DNA of 64,000 bases from Pseudonocardia oroxyli (GCF_900102195.1 NZ_FNBE01000019.1:93347-157346), one strand, 5' to 3'; shown: positions 35,753-44,578, numbered from the stretch's first letter. Translations and numbers: made by a program. The notes: generated by a model not told the origin, from the letters alone.

Positions 35753-35962
35753 GCGAGTGCGGATCCGCGGGCAGTGCCGCTTTGGCGGCGAGTGCGCATC
35801 CGCGGACAGTGCTGCACTGGCCGCGAGTGCGCATCCGCGGACAGAGCCGCACTGCCCGCGAGTGCGGATCCGCGGGCAGTGCCGCTCTGGCGGCGAGTGC
35901 GCATCCGCGGGCAGAGCTGCACTGGCCGCGAGTGCGCATCCGCGGACAGAGCTGCACTGCCC
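35753..35962. repeat. Six tandem 35-bp repeats in the divergent hydrolase/panB region
   Basis: The 395-bp gap (35712-36106) contains six contiguous 35-bp units starting at 35753, 35788, 35823, 35858, 35893 and 35928, plus a partial seventh. Each opens GCGAGTGCGSATCCGCGG. Unit borders can fold: GCACTGCCCGCG and CGCGGGCAGTGC pair across units 3 and 4. There are no spacers, so it is not CRISPR. The remaining 36000-36106 should hold the panB promoter. Confidence 0.9.
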
Positions 35963-36106
35963 GCGGATCCGCTCCCCCGGCACCTCGCACATGTGAGGTG
36001 CGTCGCCGGTTCGTGCGCTGCGTGTAACCCGGATGTCACGCTGATCGCGCACACCCCAGACGACCCGGGGACCTGCTCGTCAGGCCTCGAGGGAGGACGG
36101 ACAGCG

Positions 36107-36982
36107 ATGTCTGAGCCGAGTTCCGCGCACGCCTCTTCCGCCGCGCAGGAGGTCGAGGCGCCCTACCGCGCCGCCGCCCCGCGCAAGCGCACCCGCATCC
36201 ACCACCTCGCCGAGATGAAGCAGCGCGGCGAGCGCTGGGCGATGCTGACCGCCTACGACGTCTACTCGGCCGAGATCTTCGACGAGGCCGGCATCCCGGT
36301 CCTGCTCGTCGGCGACTCCGCGGGCAACAACGTCTTCGGCTTCGACAACACCATCCCGGTCACCGTCGACCACCTCGTCCCGCTGACCCGCGCGGTGGTG
36401 CAGGGCGCGCCGCACGCGCTCGTGGTCGCGGACCTGCCGTTCGGCTCCTACCACGTGTCCGTCGAGCAGGCCGTCGGCACGGGGATCCGGTTCCTGAAGG
36501 AGGCCGGGGCGCACGCGGTCAAGCTGGAGGGCGGCGCGCGGTTCGCCCCGCACGTCGAGGCGCTGAGCGGCTCGGGCATCCCGGTGATGGCGCACCTGGG
36601 CTTCACGCCGCAGGCCGAGCACGCGCTGGGCGGGTTCCGCATCCAGGGTCGCGGCTCGTCCGCCGAGCAGAAGCTGGTCGAGGACGCCCTGGCGCTGCAG
36701 GAGGCGGGCGCCTTCGCGGTCGTCCTGGAGATGGTGCCGGGCGAGGTCGCGAAGCGGGTCACCGCCGAGCTCACCATCCCGACGGTCGGCATCGGCGCGG
36801 GCCCGGACTGCGACGCCCAGGTCCTCGTGTGGTCGGACATGGCGGGCATGAACCGCGGCCGCATCCCGCGCTTCGTGAAGCAGTACGCCCGGGTCGGGGA
36901 CGCGCTCTTGGAGGCGGCCAAGGCCTACGCGGCGGACGTCAAGGGCGGGACCTATCCCGACGAGGCCCACACCTACCACTGA
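36107..36982 (+). CDS. panB: 3-methyl-2-oxobutanoate hydroxymethyltransferase
   Basis: First step of pantothenate synthesis: ketoisovalerate plus methylene-tetrahydrofolate gives ketopantoate. The 291-residue protein has LTAYDVYSAEIFDEAGIP, LLVGDSAGNNVFG with the metal-binding Asp, DLPFGSY, the catalytic Glu region AVKLEGG, MAHLGFTPQ, and VGIGAGPDCDAQVLVWSDM. The N-terminus is about 25 residues longer than the E. coli enzyme and polar. ATG 36107 has GGGAGGA about 9 nt upstream. No other pan gene is adjacent. Confidence 0.95.
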   Translation: MSEPSSAHASSAAQEVEAPYRAAAPRKRTRIHHLAEMKQRGERWAMLTAYDVYSAEIFDEAGIPVLLVGDSAGNNVFGFDNTIPVTVDHLVPLTRAVVQGAPHALVVADLPFGSYHVSVEQAVGTGIRFLKEAGAHAVKLEGGARFAPHVEALSGSGIPVMAHLGFTPQAEHALGGFRIQGRGSSAEQKLVEDALALQEAGAFAVVLEMVPGEVAKRVTAELTIPTVGIGAGPDCDAQVLVWSDMAGMNRGRIPRFVKQYARVGDALLEAAKAYAADVKGGTYPDEAHTYH

Positions 36983-36983
36983 C

Positions 36984-36996
36984 CTCCGCCGGAGGA
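36984..36996. terminator. Short palindrome between panB and the GCS2-like gene
   Basis: CCTCCG-C-CGGAGG lies in the 27-bp gap between convergent stops. Too short to be a strong terminator on its own, but it is the only structure in the gap. Confidence 0.3.
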
Positions 36997-37009
36997 CCCC
37001 GCGCAGGAG

Positions 37010-38086
37010 TCAGTGCAGGACGCGGGACCGTTCCAGCATCGCCCCGGCGGGGCACTCGCGGCGTTCCCACCGACCGCGCAGCCCGCTGAGCCGGGCCAGG
37101 TCGGCGGGCCGCCCCGCCAGCGCCCGCTCCGCGGCCGCCAGCAGCTCGCCGGCCCGGGCGTGGGTGTCCGGGTCGGCGAGCCCGGCGACGGCGACGTGGC
37201 GGTGGGCCGCGGCGTCCGGCACCAGGGCCCGCCCGGGCAGGGTGTCGTCCAGGACGAGGCCGGTGAGCAGGCTGAGCAGCTCGCCGTAGAGGGCCGGGTC
37301 GGGGCATGCGTCGCAGGCCTTGAACTCGATCCGGCCGACCTCTGCGGCCAGCCGCGCGGGCTGGGTGAGCGACGGGTCGGTGGCGCGCAGGTGGGGCGAT
37401 CCGGGCGCCAGGAACACCATCGCCGCGGGCCGCGCGCCGGTCCGCACCGCCGTCCGGGCGGACAGACCGCCCCACGCCACGCCGTCCCGGAAGGGCGAGG
37501 AGAACGAGAAGGGCACGATCCAGGGCGAGTAGTGGGTCAGCTTCGCGCCCGCGTCGACCAGGTCGGGACCGTCCAGCCCGGCGACGGACAGGTTGAGGTC
37601 GGGCCCGTGCGTCACCATGTGCAGGTGGGCGGTCCGCTCCTCCGGGGAGCCGATCCGGTGGGCCCGCTCCCACGCGTTGTACGGCGGCGTGATCGGGTAG
37701 CTCGAGCGGACCGGGTTGAACCCCGTCACCCACGGCTGCAGCCCGCGGGCGCGGGCGAGCTCCTCCAGGGCCGCGACGTCCGCGGTGAGCGCCGCGACGG
37801 CCGCCTCCACGGTGTCGTGGATGCGGGTGCGCACCTCGATCCCCTTGGGGTCGCAGCGCAGCAGCGCGCCCGCCTCGTCGAAGCGCTCGAACCCTTCGAC
37901 GTACCACCGCTTGCGCTTGATCCCCTGGTCCCCGATCCGCAGGTCGGGGTAGTCGGCGGGATCCTCGGGCAGCGCGTCCACGATGCCCTGCAGCAGGTCG
38001 AACGGGGTGTTGGTGAAGTCCGCGAACGAGCCGTCGGGGTGCCGGAACGCCAGCTCGTGCTCGATCCCGTACCGCAGTCGCGTCAC
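37010..38086 (-). CDS. GCS2-like carboxylate-amine ligase (glutamate-cysteine ligase-like)
   Basis: A 358-residue protein with the N-terminal YGIEHELAFR typical of the glutamate-cysteine ligase 2 / carboxylate-amine ligase fold (Glu residues for Mg-ATP). It also has RTRIHDTVEAAV, HLHMVTHGPDLN and RIEFKACDACPDPALY. Many actinobacterial members are labelled glutamate-cysteine ligase, but these organisms use mycothiol and have separate EgtA enzymes, so the amine substrate is open. GTG 38086 is preceded by AGGAGGA, which decides the start over the in-frame codons upstream. It converges on panB. Confidence 0.6.
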   Translation of the reverse strand: MTRLRYGIEHELAFRHPDGSFADFTNTPFDLLQGIVDALPEDPADYPDLRIGDQGIKRKRWYVEGFERFDEAGALLRCDPKGIEVRTRIHDTVEAAVAALTADVAALEELARARGLQPWVTGFNPVRSSYPITPPYNAWERAHRIGSPEERTAHLHMVTHGPDLNLSVAGLDGPDLVDAGAKLTHYSPWIVPFSFSSPFRDGVAWGGLSARTAVRTGARPAAMVFLAPGSPHLRATDPSLTQPARLAAEVGRIEFKACDACPDPALYGELLSLLTGLVLDDTLPGRALVPDAAAHRHVAVAGLADPDTHARAGELLAAAERALAGRPADLARLSGLRGRWERRECPAGAMLERSRVLH

Positions 38087-38141
38087 CCGTGTCCTCCTGT
38101 CCCGTGCGCCGCCGGAGGACACTACTCGGGCCGGCGTGACA

Positions 38142-39527
38142 CTAAGGAGAGGCGAACCTCACCGTTCCGGTCGTCGGGTCGGCCTCCTCCAGCCGCACGG
38201 TCGCGACCTCCGCCGGGCGCAGGGTGCCGCTGCACCGGGCGATGACCGGCGGGTCCGGCAGGAACACCTCACCCGGGTCCGCACGCAGCACGACGACCGA
38301 GAACTCTCGACCCACCCGGTCGGCCAGGACCGCGGCCTCGGTGCGGTCGATGCAGGCCCGCGACACGGCGTTCGCCACACGGTCCGAGGCGCTCATCAGC
38401 TCCGGGAGCACGGGCAGGGCCTCCGCGAGCCATGCGGGGACCTCCTCCCCCGCCGCCACCGCGAGACACACCTCGGCGCCGAACCGGTCCACCAACCGCC
38501 GCAACGGGGCCGTGACGTGCGCGTACGGTGCGCCGATGCCGCCGTGCCCCGGGTCCGCGGGCGGTGCGACGCCGGGGCCGAACGACTCGTAGGCGGCGCC
38601 GCGCAGCAGCGTGGTGGCCGCCCGGCGCAGCGCGAGCGTGCGCGGCTCCTGGTCGGCGTGGGTGAGGCCGGCGAGGACCCGCGCCGGGGTCGCGCCCGCG
38701 GGCCACTCGACGCCGAGCGCGAGCGCCGTGCGGCGCAGCTCCGCGACCGCCTCCGCCTCGGGGGCGGGCAGCGTGCGCAGGATCCCGACGCCGGCGTCGA
38801 GCATCATCCGCGCCGCGCTCATGCCCGTGAGCAGGGAGATCTCGGCGTTCCAGTCCTCGACCACGGTCCGGTGCCGGATCCGGACGGTCCAGCCGCCCGC
38901 CCCGTCCGGCACGACCTCCTGTTCCGGCAGCTCCAGCTCCACCGCCCCGCGCGCGACGGCGAGCTCCCGGCGCAGCGGGCCGAGCTCGGGCAGCGGGGCG
39001 ATGGCCGGGTGGACCCGGCCCGCCTCGACGTCCGCCTGGACGCCCGCGTAGTCCAGCCGCGCGACCGACCGGACGAGCGCCCGTCGGACGTCGACGGAGA
39101 CGGTCTCGCCCTGCGCGTCGAGCTCGAGGCGCCACAGCACCGCCGGGCGCGGGCCGTCCGGGAGCAGGCTGGCGGCCGCCTCGGAGAGCACCGGCGGGTG
39201 CAGGGGGACCGCGCCGTCCGGGAGGTAGACGGTCTGGCCCCGGCGGCGGACCTCGGCGTCGAGCGCGCCCCCGGGCGTGACCACGGCGCCGAGGTCGGCG
39301 ATCGCGTAGTGCACGGTGAAGCCGCGCGCGGAGCGGGTGATGCCGACCGCCTGGTCGAGGTCCTTGGAGCCGGGCGGGTCGATGGTCACGAGCGGGACGT
39401 CGGTGGCGTCGAACCGCTCCCCCGCCGCCGCCTCCGCCGCCGCCCGCTCGGCCTCGGCCAGCACCTCCGGGGGGAAGCCGTCCGGCAGCGCGAACTCGGT
39501 GCGGATCGCCGTGAGATCGGGAAGCAC
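38142..39527 (-). CDS. RNB-domain ribonuclease (RNase II/R family)
   Basis: A 461-residue exoribonuclease of the RNB family. The catalytic motif TIDPPGSKDLDQAV carries the clustered Asp residues, followed by VHYAIADLGAVV, LLPDGPRPA and YAHVTAPLRRLVDRFG. It lacks the usual N-terminal cold-shock domains and has a shortened C-terminal region, as in the compact actinobacterial RNB proteins. It should degrade RNA 3' to 5'. GTG 39527 lies 6 nt from a reverse-strand TACTGT (39534-39539), so it is probably leaderless. Divergent from the lipase-like gene. Confidence 0.85.
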   Translation of the reverse strand: MLPDLTAIRTEFALPDGFPPEVLAEAERAAAEAAAGERFDATDVPLVTIDPPGSKDLDQAVGITRSARGFTVHYAIADLGAVVTPGGALDAEVRRRGQTVYLPDGAVPLHPPVLSEAAASLLPDGPRPAVLWRLELDAQGETVSVDVRRALVRSVARLDYAGVQADVEAGRVHPAIAPLPELGPLRRELAVARGAVELELPEQEVVPDGAGGWTVRIRHRTVVEDWNAEISLLTGMSAARMMLDAGVGILRTLPAPEAEAVAELRRTALALGVEWPAGATPARVLAGLTHADQEPRTLALRRAATTLLRGAAYESFGPGVAPPADPGHGGIGAPYAHVTAPLRRLVDRFGAEVCLAVAAGEEVPAWLAEALPVLPELMSASDRVANAVSRACIDRTEAAVLADRVGREFSVVVLRADPGEVFLPDPPVIARCSGTLRPAEVATVRLEEADPTTGTVRFASP

Positions 39528-39565
39528 TGCTGGACAGTAGCGGCCGGAGCTGACTTACTGCCCGG

Positions 39566-40582
39566 GTGAACAGTGGTGCCCTGCGGATCGGCGCTGCCGT
39601 CGCGATCGTGCTCGTGCTGGTGATCGGGGTGTTCGCGGCCGTGCGCGGGATGGCCGTGCGGTCCGCGGCCCCCGTGGTCACGCCCGCACCCGCGCCCCCG
39701 GTGGCCTGGGCGCCGGTCGACCGGCCCGGTCCCGCGCTCACCGTCCCCGCGGCGGAGCTCGAGGCGAGCGTGGCCTGCACCCGTGCCACCCGCGCGAGCA
39801 GGGACACCGCGCTGCTGCTGTCCGGGACGGGCGCCGACCCCGCCACCTCGTTCGACTGGGGGGTGCGGCCGCTGCTCACCGCGGAGGGCTTCCGCTCCTG
39901 CTACTCCACCGCCCCCGACCGCAACACCGGGGACGTCGCCGTCCGCGCCGAGTACGTCGCCCACGCGATCCGGACGATCGCGGCGGACACCGAGCGCAAG
40001 GTCGCGGTCGTCGCGTTCGGCGAGGGCGGGATCGCGGCGCGGTGGGCCTTGCGGTTCTGGCCGGACCTGCGCGACCAGGTGTCGGACGTCGTGCTGCTCG
40101 GGACCCCCAACGGCGGCCTGCCGCTCTGTTCGGCGGGCTGCTCGGCGGCGGACTGGCAGCTGGCCACGGGCTCGCCGTTCTTCCAGGCGTTGGACTCCGG
40201 CGCCGCGACCTTCCCGGGGATCGACTACTCCGTGATCACCTCGGACCTGGACACCAGGGTCCCGCCCGCCGCGGCCGCGCTGCCCGGCGTCGCGTCGACG
40301 ACCGTGCAGCAGGTGTGCCCGGGCCGCGAGGTCGAGCACCTGTCCCTCGGGCTGTCCGACGCCGTCTCCCTCGCCCTGGCGGTCGACGCGCTGCGCAACC
40401 CGGGGCCCGTGGACCCGACCCGCATCCCGCCCGCCACCTGCAGGGACGCCCGGCCGGTGGAGATCCAGCCCGGCCCGCAGGAGCGGGGCACCGCGGCGGT
40501 GCTCGCCGCCCAGAACGTCACGGGCGCGCCGGTCAACGGCGAGCCGCCGCTGCCCTGCTACACCCGCGCGGACCCGTGCTGA
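39566..40582 (+). CDS. Secreted lipase-like protein lacking the nucleophile Ser
   Basis: A 338-residue exported or membrane-anchored protein with one N-terminal helix (about residues 8-28). The fold resembles CALB-like or actinobacterial lipases: LLLSGTGADP, then VVAFGEGGIAARWALRFWP, VLLGTPNGG, SDLDTRVPP and EHLSLGL for the late His. In active relatives the elbow reads x-S-x-G-G; here the nucleophile position is Gly152 (codon GGC). It also keeps six or more Cys, probably disulfides. It may be a non-catalytic binding protein. GTG 39566 is only 38 bp from the divergent RNB start. Confidence 0.6.
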   Translation: MNSGALRIGAAVAIVLVLVIGVFAAVRGMAVRSAAPVVTPAPAPPVAWAPVDRPGPALTVPAAELEASVACTRATRASRDTALLLSGTGADPATSFDWGVRPLLTAEGFRSCYSTAPDRNTGDVAVRAEYVAHAIRTIAADTERKVAVVAFGEGGIAARWALRFWPDLRDQVSDVVLLGTPNGGLPLCSAGCSAADWQLATGSPFFQALDSGAATFPGIDYSVITSDLDTRVPPAAAALPGVASTTVQQVCPGREVEHLSLGLSDAVSLALAVDALRNPGPVDPTRIPPATCRDARPVEIQPGPQERGTAAVLAAQNVTGAPVNGEPPLPCYTRADPC

Positions 40583-40670
40583 AACAGGGTCGTCACACCC
40601 TCCTCTGGACATCCGCGGCCCACGGGATCACCCTGGTACACGAGCGTGTCACCGAGTATCGGGAGGCGTC

Positions 40671-40850
40671 ATGAGGTTGGGCAGGAAGCTGGCGGAGGGC
40701 GTGGCCGTCGACCGCGAGGCCGAACGGCTGGCCGAGACGAGAGAGCCGTCCGAGCGGGCCGTGGACCGGACCCCGGTCGTCACGGCCGCCGCGGTCGCCG
40801 AGATCGAGGACGTCCCGGCCGTCCCGGCCGAGCAGCCGGTCCGGGCCTAG
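40671..40850 (+). CDS. Small protein, 59 aa, unknown
   Basis: ATG 40671 follows GGGAGG with 4 nt spacing and opens a 59-residue frame beginning MRLGRKLAEGVAVDREAERL. It is charged and rich in Ala, Glu, Arg and Val, with no membrane segment. The stop codon TAG (40848-40850) lies in the terminal inverted repeat of the following MITE-like element, so the natural C-terminus may have been replaced. Family not recognised. Confidence 0.5.
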   Translation: MRLGRKLAEGVAVDREAERLAETREPSERAVDRTPVVTAAAVAEIEDVPAVPAEQPVRA

Positions 40851-41013
40851 GCCGTGTCCCGCGGATCACCACCACCGCTCCCAGCGCCCACGCCGCCCTC
40901 GGCGGCGTCGCCGGACCACCCGGATACGCCCGGTATGAGGGTGGCCCGGCGCCTTGCCGAGAGCGACGTGGATCACCGGGCCCGACGGCGATGACCCGCG
41001 GGACACGGCCTAG
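40847..41013. mobile_element. MITE-like element with 18-bp perfect terminal inverted repeats
   Basis: A 167-bp element bounded by CTAGGCCGTGTCCCGCGG (40847-40864) and its exact complement (40996-41013). The interior is non-coding and has its own inverted segments (CGCCGCCCTCGGCGGCG at 40891-40907; GGATCACC near both ends). Both outer ends read CTAG, which could be the target duplication. It encodes no transposase. It supplies the stop codon of the preceding 59-aa frame and ends 10 bp before the next start. It could also be a folded RNA or terminator. Confidence 0.6.
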
Positions 41014-41023
41014 CGGACCGGGG

Positions 41024-41713
41024 ATGGGCGGTCCGTTCGCCCGGGGCCCGCGCGAACACTCCGACGAGCCCCTGCCGGGGTTCAAGCTCGCCTACCCGAT
41101 GCTCGCGGCCGACGGCCGGGCGTGCGGGTTCAGCGGGGTGACCCTCGGCAGGGCGCACGTCTACCGCGCGGTGGACGACGCGCTGTGCGCCCACGGCTCA
41201 CGGCACGCGTGTCCCTCACGCTGGTGCGACTGCGGGTTCTACTGTTTCCACGACATCGCCGCGGCGCGCGATCTGGCCTGCGAGCCGGACCATCGCAACG
41301 CCGTGCTCCTCGAGATCGCCGCGTCGGGCCGCTACCGCCGCTACGAGCGCGGCCTGCGCTACGCCCGGCAGCGGGTCACCGCGGTCCGGATCGGGCGGTG
41401 CGAGTGCGGTCGCGCGGCCGAACAGCTCGCCGACTCCGGCGCGGGCACCGTGGGCTGGCGCAAGCTGCTCCCGGTCTGTGCCCGCTGCGGGGCGGGCAGA
41501 CCCGCGCTGGACCCGGCCCGGTTCGGCGAGCTGGCCCAGGTGAGCCGGGTGCTGCTCGACGGCCCCCCGGTCGAGGCGCCCACCGCGACACCGCCCGCCG
41601 AGGACCCGGGCACCGTGGCCCTGCTCTCCGCGGAGATCGCCGTCCTCCACGCGCGCCTGGACGAGGCCCTGACCCGGCTCGACGCGCTGGAGTCCCGACA
41701 GAACGGACGCTAG
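41024..41713 (+). CDS. Cys-rich hypothetical protein with possible zinc sites
   Basis: A 229-residue soluble protein. It has Cys/His clusters that look like zinc ligands: CPSRWCDCGFYCFHD, then CECG, then CARCG (paired as a possible zinc ribbon). The C-terminus is a predicted short coiled coil (LLSAEIAVLHARLDEALTRL). No known family recognised; a nucleic-acid or protein-binding role is a guess. ATG 41024 is the first good start after the MITE-like element; no clear ribosome binding site is left, so its original promoter or leader may have been altered. Confidence 0.55.
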   Translation: MGGPFARGPREHSDEPLPGFKLAYPMLAADGRACGFSGVTLGRAHVYRAVDDALCAHGSRHACPSRWCDCGFYCFHDIAAARDLACEPDHRNAVLLEIAASGRYRRYERGLRYARQRVTAVRIGRCECGRAAEQLADSGAGTVGWRKLLPVCARCGAGRPALDPARFGELAQVSRVLLDGPPVEAPTATPPAEDPGTVALLSAEIAVLHARLDEALTRLDALESRQNGR

Positions 41714-41729
41714 CGCCCCGTACGGGGCA

Positions 41730-42458
41730 CTACAGCCAGGCGGGGAGGTCTGGCGGCGTGGTGCGCTCGCCCTCGACCGTGTGGGCCCGCAGGGCACGGG
41801 AGCGGCCGCGGCCGGAGACCCAGGCGGCCAGGTCGGCCACCGGCCCCTCGACCGTGACCCGGCCGTCGGCGAGCGTCCAGGCCTTCTCCGGGTCGTCCGA
41901 CGCGACCAGCCGTGCCCCGGGCACGCCGTCGCGGTCCGCCAGCATGCCGACGACGTCCCCGACGAGCTCGCACAGCATCGGCCGCGGGAAGTCCTCGAAG
42001 GACGCGCCCACGTCGAGGTCCACCGAATGGATCCACATCTCGCGAGCGCGCATCCACGCGATCTCCGTGGCCGGGACCTCGAGCCCCTGCGAGTTGCGGA
42101 CCGAGGCTGTCCAGGCCTCCTTGGGCATGGCCTTGACGACCTGCGCCAGCCGGTCCGACGTCGCCACCACGTCCTCGCGGATCGCCGCGGGTTCGCGCTG
42201 CGCGCCCGCCTCGATGTCCGCGGCCCGCGCCTCCCGGGAGGCGTAGGCGGGGGTCTCCACGCCGGTGCGGGCCCACTGCAGCAGGTTCATCAGCCCGTCG
42301 GCGTTGCGCGCGACGTGGGTCAGCACGTGCGCGCGGGTCCATCCCGGCAGGGCGGACGGCTTGCCGAACGCCTCGTCGCCCATCCGGTCCATGAGCCCGC
42401 GCAGGTGCGCCGCGCCGTCCCCGGCCCACTCCAGGGACAGCTTGAGGGTGCGCGTCAC
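41730..42458 (-). CDS. Maleylpyruvate isomerase family mycothiol-dependent enzyme
   Basis: A 242-residue DinB-like protein of the mycothiol-dependent maleylpyruvate isomerase family. It has an N-terminal four-helix bundle with HLRGLMDRM, LPGWTRAHVLTHVARNADGL, and the metal-site His in WMRAREMWIHSVDLD, followed by an MDMPI_C-like domain. The metal ligands (His48-like, Glu, His) are visible. GTG 42458 overlaps the stop of the FAH gene (GTGA), so the two are translationally coupled. Fumarylpyruvate hydrolase plus this isomerase suggests a gentisate-type ring-cleavage branch. Confidence 0.8.
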   Translation of the reverse strand: MTRTLKLSLEWAGDGAAHLRGLMDRMGDEAFGKPSALPGWTRAHVLTHVARNADGLMNLLQWARTGVETPAYASREARAADIEAGAQREPAAIREDVVATSDRLAQVVKAMPKEAWTASVRNSQGLEVPATEIAWMRAREMWIHSVDLDVGASFEDFPRPMLCELVGDVVGMLADRDGVPGARLVASDDPEKAWTLADGRVTVEGPVADLAAWVSGRGRSRALRAHTVEGERTTPPDLPAWL

Positions 42459-43294
42459 TTCGCCGACCGGCACACGTTGCGGCACTCCCCGATCCCCTCG
42501 ACAGCGACGACGATCTCCGCCCCGTCGGTCAGATAGCGCGGGGGCTTGCGGGCGTGCCCGACTCCGCCGGGCGTGCCCGTCGCGATCACGTCGCCCGGGT
42601 TCAGGGTGATGATCACCGACAGGTACTTCACGAGCTCGACCGCCCCGAACACGAGCTGGTCGGTGGTGGAGGACTGCATGACCTCGCCGTCGAGCGTGCA
42701 GGAGATCGCCCAGCCGCCGTTGCTCGCCCCGTCCCCCGCGAGCTCGTCCGGGGTGACCAGCACCGGCCCCAGCGGAGTGGAGTGCTCGAACGTCTTGCCC
42801 TGCAGGAACTGCTTGGTGCGGTTCTGGTAGTCCCGCACGCTCACGTCGTTCAGCACGGTGTACCCGGCGATCGCCGCCTCCGCCGCGGCGTCGTCCGCGT
42901 GGCGCACCGGCTGCCCGATCACGATGGTCAGCTCGGCCTCGTAGTCCACCTGCTCGGAGACCGTCGGCAGCTCGATCTCGTCGTAGGCGCCGATGAGCGC
43001 CGGGGCGTACTTCGCGAACACCGTCGGGTAGGCGGGCAGCTCGTTGCCCATCTCCAGGACGTGGTCGCGGTAGTTCAGGCCGACACAGATGATCTTCTCC
43101 GGGCTGGGGACCAGCGGCGCGTAGTCCAGGCCCGCCACGGCGTGCGACGGGCCCGCCGCCGCCTCGGCGTGGGCCCGCCAGTCCGGGCGGGCGAGCAGCG
43201 CCCGCAGATCCGCCTCGCCGGTCTCGGTCGCGGTCGTCTCGTCCACCCGGACGGCCCGGGTACCCGCCGCCGTCCGAATCGTCGCCAACCTCAT
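42455..43294 (-). CDS. Fumarylacetoacetate hydrolase (FAH) family protein
   Basis: A 279-residue FAH-fold hydrolase. PEKIICVGLNYRDHVLEMG opens the catalytic domain, with metal ligands in DYEAELTIVIG and VLNDVSVRDYQNRTKQFLQGK, then GDVIATGTPGGVG. The family includes fumarylpyruvate and acylpyruvate hydrolases. Coupling to the mycothiol-dependent isomerase supports the gentisate pathway (maleylpyruvate to fumarylpyruvate to fumarate and pyruvate), although gentisate dioxygenase is not in the window. ATG 43294 is preferred over the GTG three codons earlier. Confidence 0.88.
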   Translation of the reverse strand: MRLATIRTAAGTRAVRVDETTATETGEADLRALLARPDWRAHAEAAAGPSHAVAGLDYAPLVPSPEKIICVGLNYRDHVLEMGNELPAYPTVFAKYAPALIGAYDEIELPTVSEQVDYEAELTIVIGQPVRHADDAAAEAAIAGYTVLNDVSVRDYQNRTKQFLQGKTFEHSTPLGPVLVTPDELAGDGASNGGWAISCTLDGEVMQSSTTDQLVFGAVELVKYLSVIITLNPGDVIATGTPGGVGHARKPPRYLTDGAEIVVAVEGIGECRNVCRSAK

Positions 43295-43370
43295 CGGGCG
43301 CACCCCGTGCTGGTTTCTCGCGTCACGCGACGAGTCTGCGGCACCGGCTGCGGGATTTCAGCCTCGGGGG

Positions 43371-44495
43371 TCAGAGTGAGGCGTAAAGCGCTCTCTCGAA
43401 GTCGGCGTAGAGCGCCATCGCCTCGGGTGTGGCGAACGGCAGGAAGTTGCTGTAGATCGACGCGCAGACCCCCGTCGTGGGATCGACCCAGAAGTGGGTG
43501 TTGCACAGGCCCGCCCAGGAACCCGACCAGGCCCGGCGCCGCCCCGGCTCGTCCTCGGGGTTCAGCAGCAGCCCGAGCCCCCACTTCATCCCGGGCGGGA
43601 CCTCGAACGTGCACGCCGACGCCGGGTCGGCCGTCGGGATGACCGCCGGGAAGTCCAGGTCCCCGATCTGGTTGGTGAAGGCCTCGGCCACCGTGGACTC
43701 GCGCAGGATCCGCTGCCCGTCGAGCTCTCCGCCGCGCAGCAGCGCCCGCTCGAAGCGGATGTAGTCCCGCGGCGTGGAGTAGAGGCCGTGCCCGCCCGCG
43801 TAGTACTCCGGGTCCCGGCTGAGCTCGACGTCCGTGGCGACCCACCCGTCGTCCCCCTTCACGTGGATCGGGACCGCCGCGGCGAGCGCCTAAGAGGTGG
43901 GCGCGAACGTGGTCCGGTCCATGCCCAGCGGGCCGGTGATGCCCTCCTTCACCGCGACGTCCAGGGTGTCCCCGCTCGCCGCCTCGACGACCTTGCCCAG
44001 CCAGTCGGTGTTGATGCCGTAGACGTACTGCGACCCGGGCTCCGCCACCATCGGCGCGGTGAAGATCACCTCCGAGCCGGAGAGCACGTTCGGCGTGCCG
44101 GTGGCGGTCTCCCAGGCCAGGACGTCCGCGTTCCAGAACCAGTAGCCGAGCCCGGTCGTGTGCGTGACGAGCTGGCGGACCGTCGCCCGGGTCGCGGGCG
44201 GCTTGAGGAGGGGCTCGTCGCCGTCGAACCCGGTCAGGACCTGGACGTCCCGGAAGGACGGGCAGTAGTCGTCCACGGGGGCGTCGAGGTTCAGCCTGCC
44301 CTGCTCGACCTGCTGCAACGCCGCCGTGGTCGCGACCATCTTGGTCATCGACATGATCCGGAACGTGGTGTCGGTCGAGACGCCGCCCGCCGACCCCTCG
44401 TACACGGTCCCGTCCCGGTCGGCGGCGATGGCGGCCACGTGCGGCACCACCCCCGCCTCGACGGCCTCCTGCAGCACCCGGTCGATGGCGTCCAT
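43371..44495 (-). pseudogene. Beta-lactamase/esterase family gene with one in-frame TAG
   Basis: A 374-codon serine hydrolase of the class C beta-lactamase/EstB type with intact SMTK (SxxK) and YGIN (YxN-like) regions. It is interrupted at codon 202 by TAG (43890-43892), just after TTFAPTS. The frame continues unbroken with ALAAAVPIHVKGDDG and a normal C-terminal half (KWGLGLLLNP, GVCASIYSNF). A single G-to-T change of a GAG codon would explain it. ATG 44495 follows AGGGGAG. A recent nonsense mutation, sequencing error or readthrough are the options. It lies downstream of the CoxL-like gene. Confidence 0.8.
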
Positions 44496-44578
44496 GCCCG
44501 ACTCCCCTCGCGTGACCTGCGTCATACTGTGGTCCCGCGAGGGGATGAGCGCACCCTCCGAAAGGCGAGGACGCCGCG

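Noticed and set aside
35753..35962. CRISPR array
   Set aside because: Units are contiguous with no spacers and no cas genes are near.
43890..43892. TAG as pyrrolysine codon
   Set aside because: No reason to expect pyrrolysine in an actinobacterium, and a Glu codon change explains it.
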